Assembly: GCA_900708905.1 (NCBI GenBank)
Contig: CAADRB010000004.1
Coordinates: 181,883 to 245,882, forward strand
DNA from: Hymenolepis diminuta
Taxonomy: Eukaryota > Platyhelminthes > Cestoda > Cyclophyllidea > Hymenolepididae
Direction: 5' to 3'
Length of the DNA stretch: 64,000 nucleotides
Part shown: positions 27,541 through 39,030 of the stretch, piece after piece
Layout: each line of letters opens with the position of its first letter
Numbering within the stretch: position 1 is the stretch's first letter
Made by a program: the position numbers and the translations under genes
The notes under the pieces: generated by a model
The model's database searches: none
What the model saw: the letters and a program-made list of their open reading frames with translations, nothing else
Told to the model about the DNA's origin: nothing

Positions 27541-28497
27541 TCATTCGAATAATTTTTGTACGCTACCATAAACTACACAATAAACGGATATGTACATTTA
27601 TATAGAACACTAGTAATCTCAGAGGAGTAGGTAATAGTTCGAGGTGTAAAACATAACCAATAGACTCTTATATTAATCGAATACGAGGCGATGATTGAAA
27701 AAACTGTCAGAATAAACAGATCTGAAAGATTACATTGTTTAACGGTGGAATGAATGAGTAATGATCCTACGGGATGCCAAAAATGTAATACTGTTTATTT
27801 CAGTTGTCTAATACTTGTTTATTACACATTGGGAACCACATACAAAGACTCAGGATGGAACACGCCTTGGCCAGATCATATTTTGTATATTGGATCAAAT
27901 TACGACTGCTGGGAGACAAAATTAGAAGTCAGAGGGGTGGCCAGGCCAAGAGTTAACCCCGTCTAGAATTCTGGTATGCGGATATCAAACTGAATTTCTC
28001 TGACTCATCATTATTTCATTCAAGTTACCTAGTTTTGCTTGTCACTATTTCATTTAACTACATACAATGTGAACGCTGCCCTCGTTCTTTCCCTAACAGA
28101 GATATTCGGTCACATCATAACCTCCCTATCTTGTGGTCCTTTAATACCCGATGTGAAATTTTCCCATTGAGCCAAAAAATTTTCGTTTGGCAATTCCAGG
28201 ATCTGAGTTATTTGCTGCAGGAATAATTCACCGTAAGCAAACCTAAACAGTCAATACCGCCACTACTGTAAGATGTTCACCCAGGTAAAATGTAGGAACA
28301 TAAATAAGTTCCTAAGATCAAAACGGGCAAATGTGCATTTTATTGCATCCTAATCTCCTACACTTTCAGCGTCATATATAATTATTTATTTTCATACTCT
28401 TTCACCATTCCAGTTCCGATCCAAAGGTTACGAAAATGCCACCCGCCATTTCGCATTATTTTTTAAGATTGAATAACGCAATACTAGTGTAATTAGT
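27541..28497. other. Intergenic, nothing identified
   Basis: There are open frames at 27754-27966 and 28035-28226 on the + strand, but neither shows family motifs, repeats within the window or splice partners. Confidence 0.4.
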
Positions 28498-28752
28498 TTA
28501 AATCACAGTTGGCTGTTGGGCTGACCTTGAGATAACATTGGCTTGTGTGGAACCACAACACGTAGTAGATGGCATGATCCTACGTTGAAATCTAGAACCT
28601 TCGGTTATACTTGGTTTTCCTATTAAAGATGGACTATTTAGAGAACAGCTATTGTTTCGCTGTAGCTGTTGACTTGGCGAGGTGGGTTGATCTGATCTGA
28701 CTACCTCACTTCGAAATGATTTTCTGTGTGGGATATTGGACTGAGAGTGCAT
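28498..28752 (-). CDS. Possible minus-strand terminal exon, Ser/Gln-rich tail (tentative)
   Basis: An open frame ends with TAA (28498-28500) and reads as a low-hydrophobicity Ser/Pro/Gln-rich tail: SDQPTSPSQQLQRNNS, SLNSPSLIGKPS and ending SRSAQQPTVI. Composition is unlike the surrounding AT-rich noise. Candidate acceptors are CCCACACAG or GCACTCTCAG near 28720-28745; the Met at 28752 may not be a start. No upstream exon can be linked with confidence; the nearest coding-like minus-strand sequence is the cadherin-like relic at 31255-31690. I recognise no family. Confidence 0.3.
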   Translation of the reverse strand: MHSQSNIPHRKSFRSEVVRSDQPTSPSQQLQRNNSCSLNSPSLIGKPSITEGSRFQRRIMPSTTCCGSTQANVISRSAQQPTVI

Positions 28753-31254
28753 GAATGTTTAAGAAAAAATGTACATCTTATGCCTATCTTCTCACAACAG
28801 TATTTAATTATGCTATGCTAAATATATCGTTGCTAGTCTCTTGCATCTGTATATGGCTATAAAATGATAAAATATACCGAGGTGGCAGTATCAACGATGG
28901 AAATAAATCAACTGGTCAATAGGCTCTGAATATCATGGACATGACCTCACATATTAACCTGGAAGTCAAATAATTAAACTCGAGCGCAGTATACTAGCCC
29001 TTGAAATTCAAATAAAGTAAGACATTTGATGGTATGATCTCATGTTCCTTACATCTAACCAAGTAGGCATTGTTTAATGTTCCCTTTATTCAAATGCTCT
29101 AACGATTTAAACTCGCTGAAAATTTTTGGATCGATACTACACAAATGTTCTTAAATTCATTCATTTGAAATCAGGACAGTTTTATCAACTATTATATCAA
29201 TTATTGGGCAGTAAGATTGGCTGCAAAATTATTTGAAAGATGAAACGAATGGGCAGGTCTGATCCAACTTCAAATTTTAAAGGCTGCTGATCTGGTGATT
29301 ACTGTGCTTATATAAGGCAGGGTACCCTGGATTTCCTGACCCTCTTCTACTGCTTAAATATTCTCAATTAAAAATCAGTAGACTCCCTATTATTTATTTT
29401 TCCCTTCCTATGTGTTTGAATGTTTCCTCATAAAAATAAAACGCCTTGCTCTGCCAAAGAATTAATTAAAACTGATCTGCGAAACGTGACAGTGAAAGTG
29501 CAGGTTTATACAAACTTTCTTTCTCGGAACTGTAAAATCATTGCAATTGCCATCTAACCGCCTTGAAAATTAGATTAGTAGAAAGGCGAAACAATGATTT
29601 GTCATGCAATATTGATGCCACTTCAACCCCATAAGCATGGCAAGTCACAGTATGATAAAGTCCAGCGTCATTTATTGATTTGTCCTTTGTCTGACCAGTC
29701 ATATTCTGCTAAATGGGAGAGGAAAGTCCAATGATTGGTTCAATCCTCACCGGCAAATCACAAACTGAACAAGTCAAATTCCAAGTTTATTAAGAGTGTT
29801 CAAATTACGTCAATAACTCTAGTCCGGTCCGGCTAATTGTCTATTCCTGTCTAGTTTGATCTCTCTCACTCTCTCTCTCTGGAGTCTCAGCAACTGTAGC
29901 ATACTTATATACAATACTGTAATATCCTATGTTTAATAGCATAAATTAGAACTAAAATAATCTTTTCTGGCGTCCTGAGTGATAACGGGGTGCGAATCAT
30001 AAATCGAAATCCACCGTTATCTTAACTTTTTTTCCAAATGAAAATTTTTAAGCTTTGCCTTCCTCATTCTTTAGTAAAGGAAAATACAAAGATAAACATT
30101 TACTGTCTTAATCGTATTTTAATACAACAATAAATAGGTCATCATTTTTATTAAATGGAGCTCATGACCAGAAAAGGTGGCGTTTTAAAAATTGACGTTG
30201 CTTTCATTGTTTTTGATCAGTTAATGAAAATCATGTTGAATTGTTATCTTATTTTTTTAATGTCATGAATATTTTTCCCATAAAAAAAATTTTTGTTCAA
30301 TACAACGGAAGACTTCTCTTTTTACTACCTTCCTGAGAAATACATAGGTGATTCTCTCGTCTATTTTTCTATGGTATCTGAAGGCGCCATTTTTCACTTT
30401 ACTTTAAAAGCGCCTCTTGTCTTTTGTTATCTGTTTACTTAAACTAGTAAATTCAAGTTAACAGTCATCCAATTAAATCCATGTACGATGTCTTCAGGCC
30501 ATTTGTGAGTTTTTCTGATTGGTGGTGGTATGGAATAAATGAGTTTAAGAAACTTGCATTCCGATATTGACTGTTCACAATCCTCAAACACCGTAAGTCC
30601 CTACCAATGGTTCCAATGAATTTTATCTATTTAACGAATAGAAAGTAAGTATACTTAACATATCAGAAAATTATATTTAGTATTAAATAATTTCTTTTTC
30701 ATTTATGCAACACCTATTTCCCAATTATAAGGTAGAGAGTTAATTGTAGTTTTATTATCAGTTACTTCCATATCTGAAAATTATAATATAATATGTCTCT
30801 TTTGAACAGAAAATATAAGTTAAAGTTTGTTTATATTGTTTATTTTAAAAGTATTAAATACACGTAAAATTCATGCATGTATTTGCGCTAATGAAACTGA
30901 ATTATCGCTTATTTTAAGTTTGAAAATGTATTGATTTACATTTATCGACAGCTAGTAAACTTCCTTACGTTATTAAATTCGGAAAGTAAAATTTACCTAA
31001 CTACACACCGACTGGAAAATAAAATAAATACAAGTGATTGTTCCAGAATATCACTTTAATATTAGTCTGACAATGATAATTAATAATTAATACTGAAATC
31101 GTTATAGAAATAAAAACTATTGATAAAAGGTAAAATTTAACAAAATAACACTAGTTGACTTTGAGCGAGTCTTACTAAGGTTAAGTGACATTTGGTTGTG
31201 AACTTGGATTTGGCACACTTGAAAATCTTACCCTAGACTTCGTTTATAAAAGAA
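28753..31254. other. Intergenic, no firm gene
   Basis: Apart from the CT microsatellite, only short coding-like fragments on the minus strand are visible: an immunoglobulin-like one near 29585-29790 and a 42-codon open frame near 30465-30600. Neither is supported enough to annotate as a gene. Confidence 0.4.
29860..29880. repeat. (CT)n microsatellite
   Basis: A CT run interrupted once (TCTCTCTCACTCTCTCTCTCT). Confidence 0.9.
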
Positions 31255-31690
31255 TAATCAAAATTCAGAATTGGTCATTCTGCAGCTCAGGGCCTCCTCC
31301 TATTGAAAGAACGTATTCTGGAGTTGTTTTTCTCACCAATTCAGCATTTGAATTCAAAGAGCAGTTAGGACGACCACCGTCAATAAAATTGAAAGTGGAT
31401 GACCTCGCACTGCATAATCGAAAGCTATTCACAAACAAACTCTTCTAACTACTTGGCTGCGGAAACGAAAACGACGCTCTTGCACTGTCTTTGAAATCAC
31501 TTTTCCTTAGATGCAAAGACGAACACAGACTTTCGGTGCTTTAAGTCTTAAAAAAGATAAAGGATAGTTAAAACGTCCCATATCATCAACGTTGACATCA
31601 GGTTCAACACTACTGCCTTCAAAAGTGTTTTCGACAACAGCGATATACGTTCTTCTTAGCCGAGAAGAGCAGAAGTAAATATATCTTGGA
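31255..31690 (-). pseudogene. Cadherin-repeat-like relic
   Basis: Read on the minus strand from about 31690, one frame gives RRTYIAVVEN, EGSSVEPDVNVDDMGRFNYP, then a TAA near 31508, then GKVISKTVQERRFRFRSQVV. A shifted frame then gives FIDGGRPNCSLNS. This follows the order of a cadherin EC repeat: A-x-V-x-E-N, G-x-x-V, V-x-x-D-x-D-x-G-x-x-x-Y, G-x-I/V, E-x-x-x-x-x-F-x-V and D-G-G-x-P. One in-frame stop and at least one frameshift argue for a pseudogene or transposed fragment. The + strand open frame at 31185-31448 is its shadow. An alternative is chance resemblance, but the ordered motif match makes that less likely. Confidence 0.4.
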
Positions 31691-32094
31691 CCAGATCTCC
31701 CTACTATTTCTCAAACCACAAGCTACGCATCTGGGTGTCTGAATAGTTAAATGTACACTATTTTTATTAATAGACTTATATATTTATTAATCATTTATTT
31801 GACTGCGCTTGAACAAATGCTTAATCTTTTTTATGATTTGTTTTAATAAAAATATTATTTTTTACATTAATTGTAAGTTGAATTGAAAGTATGGCATATA
31901 TTATAAGGACGGTAAAAAATTTTAGCATTAAAAGAGCAGCACTAATATACTACGTGAACCATTTTTATTCCAAATGAATTAAATTGAATTTTAATATCTC
32001 CCTCCCCCCTGATTGCTTTAAAAGACATAAAAAATTTATAGATTTTAACGTTAATCTCCTTGATTAATTTTAGAAAAAAAACCCTATAATAACT

Positions 32095-32355
32095 ATGTCA
32101 CCGGTATTACGTCTTCAAATCTTATTACTGTCAATATGGCTTTCCTCGGAGTTCTTGACCCAGGGAGCAGCAGTTGATATTCAACGCCTCGCGAAAAAAC
32201 GCCTCGTTTTCCTCAAAGACGCTGTAGATTACTCCTCCTGGAGGTATCTTGGCAGAATGGAAAACTACGACATTGTTGCGATTCCCAGGCCAGAAAGCGA
32301 AGGGTTAGAATCTGTTGCTAAGCGGGGAGCCTATCTTGACCTCCCTTGGGGTTAA
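32095..32355 (+). CDS. Neuropeptide precursor releasing GAYLDLPW-amide
   Basis: An 86-residue single-exon prepropeptide. Residues 1-24 look like a signal peptide with hydrophobic core LQILLLSIWL. A basic site KKR lies at 34-36 and the decisive KR at 76-77. The last nine residues are GAYLDLPWG and then stop, so prohormone convertase cleavage and C-terminal amidation (Gly86 as amide donor) would give GAYLDLPW-NH2. A single peptide at the extreme C-terminus is the usual layout of flatworm NPP-type precursors, and from memory Y-x-D-L-P-W-amide peptides have been reported in flatworms; this needs checking. A second, less certain amidation site is YLGR at 51-54. Upstream, TTGATTAATTTTAG at 32060-32073 could be a cis or trans splice acceptor. 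The mature peptide would be secreted from neurons and act on a GPCR (inference). Confidence 0.85.
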   Translation: MSPVLRLQILLLSIWLSSEFLTQGAAVDIQRLAKKRLVFLKDAVDYSSWRYLGRMENYDIVAIPRPESEGLESVAKRGAYLDLPWG

Positions 32356-32447
32356 AGGGGAATGCTCTCCGAATTTCCCTCTTTAATACAAATTGCTTCT
32401 TGGCCTGTTGAATTTTCCTCTTTTTTTCCTATAGTTCTTTTTGGTGG

Positions 32448-32453
32448 AATAAA
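32448..32453 (+). promoter_or_regulatory. Polyadenylation signal AATAAA of the neuropeptide gene
   Basis: A canonical AATAAA 93 bases after the stop codon, followed by a GTGTTATC stretch that could act as a GU-rich downstream element. Confidence 0.6.
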
Positions 32454-32459
32454 TAACTG

Positions 32460-33875
32460 AGTGTTATCATGCATTAGGAACGAGTAAAATTTATTCTGGT
32501 TTCCTTGTTTGTTTTAGCAAATTTAATAACTGAAGTTAGAAAAAAATTCAAATTTTATATGAAAGTAAAAAATAAAGTGCTTAAAAAGGTTTGTCAAGAT
32601 GCTTTTGAGATACATACAGGACTATTAATCCTTTTGCATTTATGACGTATCCATTTTTGAAACTTCACGTAGATAGCCCTGCATTAAATCGGAAAACCTT
32701 GGATTGAAAGTAAGTTGACAAAAAGACTTTATTCAATAGGGATGTGGTTTATGTTTTATTCTCCTCTAGTTTCCATATGAACACAACCGACTGAGCGTCA
32801 ATAAATAGCCATTTTGAAATTAAAAGTCTCAGCATCAGTCAAAAATGGTGTATTTTTTCAAATTACATTAGTTTATAAACGCATTACATATGAGGATAAG
32901 AAACTAGAAGGAAATTTCTCAAGAAGATCTGTTCCGATTTTTATAATTTAATATTTATTTAGAATAACAGGATTTTATAAAATTTTCACCATGATCTAGA
33001 CATTTTCATTTCTAGTAGCCTTATTTGGATGAAAATTTAAGAGAATGTGGAAAACGGAAGAAGATTTTTCATCTTCATTTGTTTAAAATCGGTCAATGAC
33101 AAAGAGAGAGCGAAAATTGGTCTATTATAAGCTTTTCGATTAATATCAATGCGAAACAGTGGCAACTGAATTAATATATTTACTTTAAATTATTACTGTT
33201 GCCCATGGTATAGTAAAAACGTTTCCAAGTTTTAATCAGGAGAAAGTATCCGAATAATAAGAAAAACAAATCCTACAAGGTATTAAAAGGATGGAGGTCA
33301 ATAACGAGTGCGCAGTGAAGTTAGGACATCACAATTCTTACTTGAACTCACGAGAAATGATTTTCCCATAGTTTAAAAGTAGGAGAGTCCACTTTTTCAT
33401 ATCGTAATGTTCAATCCTCATCGTTTGACTCCCAGATTCATAGCTGAGATTATGCATACAATATTAACAACTTTTGATTTACTTTCAGATCTGATCAACC
33501 ACGCTTTATTTTTATCTCTTTACAGCCAGGGGGATGTAACTGAGACTAGTTGAGATATTACAATCATTGTTCTATTTGGCACATTAAAATGAATAAATAA
33601 GTCTAGTCGAAAAACTCTGCTATTATAAAATCTTCAATTATATATATATTAATATTTCTTATAATGCTCCATTCTTCTTATTTAACGCAACAGTTTTGCT
33701 GTATTATTATTATGAAAACAAATGACTTTCTGAATGTTGAATGGAAGGGAAAAATTATTTAATATTGTTCAATTTGAAGTAAAAATTACCATTTTAAACT
33801 ATTCCTTAATTTATTATACGGTGAAAATTTCCTTCTAATCAAAGTGATAGAAAGATCGATTAGCTAAAAAAACTA
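32460..33875. other. Intergenic, nothing identified
   Basis: Very AT-rich sequence between the neuropeptide gene and the next SINE; no gene or repeat supported. Confidence 0.5.
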
Positions 33876-34066
33876 CGTGAGGCGGAGCGGTCAACGTACT
33901 CGTCTGCGAAGTCAGAGGTCGAGGGTTTTTATGTCTAGCGGTGAAACACCAAAGGGGCGGATTGGTTTGCCACACTGGCTACGTCTGGCTTATAAACGGA
34001 TTGGTAGAATTCGAGTTTCTCACCAGAGAGACTTCATCTTTCTACCCCTTAACCCAAGCCGAGTGT
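33876..34066 (+). mobile_element. tRNA-derived SINE, nearly full length
   Basis: The head GGCGGAGCGGTCAACGTACT, CGTCTGCGAAGTCAGAGGTC is the best-preserved tRNA-like 5' end in the window. The body has GGATTGGTTTGCCACACTGG, CTACGTCTGGC, GGTAGAATTCGAGTTTCTCA, CCAGAGAGACTTC and CCCAAGCCGAGTG. The B box is damaged. The two + open frames over it are repeat sequence, not genes. Confidence 0.75.
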
Positions 34067-34362
34067 CCACTAACGTCCTTATTGCAACGTCCTTCCTTAT
34101 TGCATTCTGGAGTTATTAGCTTACCATCGAAAAAACAGATTTAATAGTAGAATAACTTTCATACTTCAGTTGAGAAATATCAATCAACTGTTTGAGAAGA
34201 ATTACAAGTTAATTTGATTACTAAATATATTTTAGGGATTATCATTATTGATCTAATGAATTTGCTATTCGTAAGAAGGCATCATAACAGATTTGAAAAG
34301 CTTTTTAATTCTGACAAAAAATGGCAAAATATTTATCCAGATCGGTTCACAGTGTGTTTTTA

Positions 34363-34435
34363 GACCGCACAAAGTCACCGGTTATGCACCTATCAAATTA
34401 GAGGTCATCGGTTAACAGCCAATCTGATGATCAGA
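34363..34435 (+). mobile_element. tRNA-derived SINE, 5' head fragment
   Basis: AAGTCACCGGTTATGCACCT, ATCAAATTAGAGGTCATCGG and TTAACAGCC resemble the tRNA-like head. The body is missing. It lies 300 bases downstream of the nearly full-length copy. Confidence 0.4.
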
Positions 34436-37400
34436 TGATTTTCACTGATAAAGGGAAGTAAGTTTAAGAGTACCTCTAGATTATACTCTCTGTTGTTGGA
34501 AGAAGGCATATTAAAGGGGAGCAGTGCGTAGTCCCGTCTAACGCCGGCAACGACTGGCTCCCACCTCTATAAAGGTCCTATCCCACTTCATATGAAACCC
34601 TTACAATTATTTAGAACTCTCAATCGTGAATCCTTTCAGTTACAGATAACCTAGTTCTAGTTTTCTAAAATAAGTCAATCGAAATAATATCAAAACGTGT
34701 TCCCCATTCTTCGCCTTCGGTAGTTATTACTTCGGAAACACCATGGCAAAATGTTTATCCCTTGCGAAATTGAATAGGCAGTTGTAGTCATTGTCATTCG
34801 ATAATTAATATCATATGATAGAAAACTAAGATGAAAATATTCAGAGTAGTAAAACATATTCATTACTCATAATAAGACGAAAACATATTTGAATTTTTCA
34901 CGTTTAGAAAGAATGTGAACACAGAAAACAGTAAAGTACTTCAACAAAGGATGAAGTGGAAAGAAAAGAGTACAAAATGAGAAATCAAAAGTGTCTTACA
35001 GAATATTATTTTTGATTACAGTTTTGCCGTTTTTAATTTAAAGGTAAACTGAACTCTTTCAAATTCTAAAATTCCAAATTCCCAAATCAGAATTTACGCT
35101 CTCTGTTCCTCGTTGAAATCACGTCCAGAGCTCACCAATTAATCAATGCATTAATTTGAATTTTAATAGCCAAGTTGGCAGGAAAATAACAGTTGAGCTG
35201 ACTCAAGTTCACTCAAAGTAAACCACTAACGATATGCTTATAAGTTATAGATATTTATTAAATTAGGTATCTTCTGCAGGACTTTCACAAGTATTCCAAG
35301 ACATATATAAAATTATTGTTCCATTTTAGCACATAACAAGCTCAAATTAGGTTTTACTATTCCATCAATCAGTGGCTTAAAAATTATGGGTTACAATATG
35401 AAACAATAATATAAAATGGAGAGAAGAGAAATAGATTTTAAAGATATTATGACAGAACTAAGGTATTAAAAAACTATGATTGAACATAATTGTATTTAGT
35501 TAATTAACAACCATCAATTTTTAAGCGATTATTTTTCGAATACTAAGCAGAATATGAAATAAACTGGACCGGTCTCTTTTTCATCAGTAAGCTGCCGTCT
35601 TAGATTCCCAAAAACTATATATAATTGGCACAAGTGTCGCCTACGCGCTATTAAGGAGACATCTCCATTAGTATTTCAACAATGGAGCACAAAAGGAGGA
35701 GGTGAGGGGGTAGGGGTAATGTTGTTCGCGATAAATCAAGGGTACATATATCCATTAGAGTAATTGGAACCTACGTTTGTTTAACAGATAAGCCTCTATT
35801 AAGCATGATTAGCACAATTGAATTAAGTAACTCTGTAAAACCTGGTTGCTATCTTTGTCTTAAGGAGGCTTCTTATTGTTGTTTTACCGTGCAGATATGA
35901 CCACTGAGATTTCGGAGGAAATTGAGTGGGAGTAATTACGGACCCTTTGTTTTAGGCAAAAAAGGCTTTTGTGAATGGGTGGCCGCCTGTTAATTAAGTA
36001 GTGAATTCCTTTCAGTGTCGTTCAACTATTTCGGTTTTTATTATGATGGCTACATGTTGTTCAGCCGTCTACTATAACACTGGATTCATAAATGAAGAAT
36101 TGAAAATGAGAAGACTATCTATTTCGAATTAGTGGAGGGATTAGTTTACCTCTAGTGTGGATTTAGTAATGATAAAAATTACGGTTGAATTATCAAGAAT
36201 AGACTACTTTTGCCTGACCTGATTTCTGTATTTAGTTAAAAATATTCATAGAAAACGATAAAAATGTTATTACTTCATCTGAGATTATTTTTCTCCTAGG
36301 TTTGCCGTTTCATTTACGTGATATAGGATAATATTGTGGTTTTCGTTTGAATGTACGTCACCCTTTAAAAACTCAGCCGCTACAGCATCAGAACCCCTTC
36401 CATCGTCATAAGCTGAGGCATTCATACTCAATATTAAAAATCAGAAATCTATATGAATACTATTTGACATTATAGTTAGATTTCCTTTATTAACTACTGA
36501 TGTACTTTTCGAAGAATCATCAAAAGTTAAGAAATTTGATTTTGTACTGCATTTTTTAAATATGTAACCTCGTTTACCACATCTCAAAACTTAGCACCAC
36601 AGTGCTAGCATGTTTTCCGCCATAGACCTCATTACAGAATGAATCATCAACTCACTTCCTTGGGTTTAAATTAGAATCAGCATGAAGTTAGCTAAAATTT
36701 TGGGCAGCATGAATGATGACTCAAATTCGCGACGGACTTTTAAAAATGCTACAGACTATCTCTTGCTGCTGCTGCCAAAACATCGTCTACACCTATATCT
36801 TGTCTATCACGAATCATCCTAATTGTGAACAAGCACTAAGATCTGGCGTTGAAAATAGTTTTTCCCAGTAGTAGGTAACCCCCTTTCTTAAAAGTTAGTA
36901 AACTGACGAAGTTGAATCGTACTTTTCTGCTGTCCTCAAAAAGACACTTTCAATTATGACTTTGGAGTATAAGTAAACCTGTGTTCAAAACTCTCAACTG
37001 AGTGAAAGAGATTTATTTTCGGGGAATAATTAATCTACTCCAAGTCTAAATTGGCCTCTACGTCCATTACAGAAATAGCGACAGCAGCTTCCGTTTCCGA
37101 TATTTTTTCAAATTACCTCCTGATTATATATCATGCATATGGTTTTGAAAGATGAAATTAACCCCTTTAATATCAGCATTTTCTGAGCATTTAAAAATAA
37201 TCCTGTATCAATTTGTCCTTTGTCCAAATCAGCGTTCCATTTCAGCTTTCCTAGTGGACCAACGGTTCAGACATCAAGGGTTTATACTTCAATATACATC
37301 CAGGGGGCACAATTAGTTATATAACTGCCATGATATAAGACATAAATGTCAATATTAAAACTGAATTAATATCAATATATCCTTTTGGAAATCGATGTAT

Positions 37401-38619
37401 TTATTAATAGCTTTGATATTAAATGTAATCTACAAGGAGTTTAAAAAGGTTTGAATCACATAGAACCATTCAACTAGCCCCCACTGGCCATAAGAATGTA
37501 TCACTTTTTGAAATATCGAGACTAACCACTCAATTTTATTAACGAGTCAATAAATTTCGAATATAGCGAATCTGACCTCTCTCAGAAATGTAAGAGACAA
37601 ATCTTGGATGTTGATGTATAGAACATCATTATCTTAATCATTAATAAGAATAAAAATTTTCTCTTTTGTACTTAATTTATTATGATATACTTAGTTAACT
37701 TATCCTCAATATCTTTCAAATCGGCGAAAACGAAAATGATTTATACTTTGTCATTAGATGATTTCTGATTTAGCTGCTGCACATCGAATGAATAGTCTCA
37801 TACTGTCTGTTATATTCTATCAGTAAATATTCCACTACGACCCTCAAGGAATTGTATTATTACACCATTTTACCTTCTTACTGATATTTCTAGCTCTTAT
37901 TATTTTGCTATTCTAGATATTTTTCCCAATAAGTCATATTTTTTGTTTAAATGATCACTTTTACACTATTTGAGATTAGTAAAGATCCGGAATATCGGAC
38001 ATTTTATGGATTTTAGAGGTATTCAGATACTGCAATAATGCAGAAGTGGGAACAAAATCTATTGTCAAGTCATCGTAATGAAGATCATCTCTTGTCGAAT
38101 GTGCTATGCTACACAGCGAAGTTAGGTACTTCTGAATTTAAATGTTCTTCGGGTGGATGTGTTATAATCTGCTCTTCCCTATGGAATACAGTAACCGACT
38201 CTTGGATTTTCTTCGACATTGCACTAATTAAAAACACGATCCGACAACACAATACAAACGACTCAAACCACTATATCAACACAAGACGCACGTTTCATAT
38301 CGATAGGTCGATTTATATTTTGAGCCATTTACAACCGCAATGTAAATAAATTCGTTCGAATAAAAGGGAATTAAAAGGTGGAAAATAAAGAATCTTACAT
38401 ATAAGAATTATTTTAGGAAAAATATTATTTTCTTATAGGTAACAGGATGTTATTCAGGTATTCGGTTCGAAAAAATGATTAAACTTTAAAATGAATTCTG
38501 CAGTCTCTAATGTTGAAGGATGACGCCATGCATTTCCAGAATTGTCCTTTATTCGCATTCTCCATGAAAATTCTTCAGCTTTTCATCCACGAAGTCTCAG
38601 TGACTTCTTAATGCTCCAA
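34436..38619. other. Intergenic, no firm gene
   Basis: AT-rich with local GC-richer patches near 35575-35760 (ACTATATATAA with a purine-rich AGGAGGTGAGGGGG) and 36360-36850 (short minus-strand coding-like fragments, see findings). The + open frame at 38038-38349 has no recognisable features. Confidence 0.4.
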
Positions 38620-39030
38620 TGACCCAAAACACCCTATCCGTCGTGTCTAAACACGTTTATCGGATCCCCACTTTCTATAACGGTCCCGTTTCATTAAAAG
38701 TACACCTGCACTCACACCTCACGCGCGTCCTTGCCCAAGTGGGTCATATATATTGTCTGTTTGTTACCACTCCCACCCTCAATACACACGCGCAGACACA
38801 CCGGTTCCTAATGTTTCCCTCTCATCTCCTCTGTTCCTCATCTCCCTCTTACTCGCTTGATCCACATCATGGTCTGTTTAATACATTTTGACATAGTCAG
38901 CTCTCAGTGTTCTGCTCTAAAACTGATGTTTGTTGTGATTAGCTGCTACCTATCGTCTTAGCTTCTACAATCGAGATCTGGTTCATTACTTCCTACAATT
39001 TACCAACTCCTAAATTGGTGACCTCGATCC
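38620..39030 (+). mobile_element. LTR retrotransposon long terminal repeat with primer-binding site
   Basis: A GC- and CA-richer block starts near TGACCCAAAACACCC, has a TATA-like CATATATATTG at 38745-38755 and pyrimidine-rich sequence downstream. It ends just before TTGGTGACCTCGATCC (39015-39030). TTGGTGACC directly after an LTR is the primer-binding site form seen in several Ty3/gypsy lineages, including the CsRn1-like clade first described in a fluke. No gag or pol follows, so this is a 5' LTR with a deleted body or a rearranged remnant. No second LTR copy was found. Confidence 0.5.

Noticed and set aside
31185..31448. 87-codon + strand open frame upstream of the neuropeptide
   Set aside because: The opposite strand shows a coherent cadherin-like motif order, so this is its shadow.
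33877..34144. Two overlapping + strand open frames with Arg-rich start
   Set aside because: Both read through a tRNA-derived SINE.
34415..34450. Hammerhead ribozyme core suggested by CTGATGA
   Set aside because: The required GAAA and flanking stems are absent; other CTGATGA or CTGACGA sites (near 36905 and 44531) also lack them.
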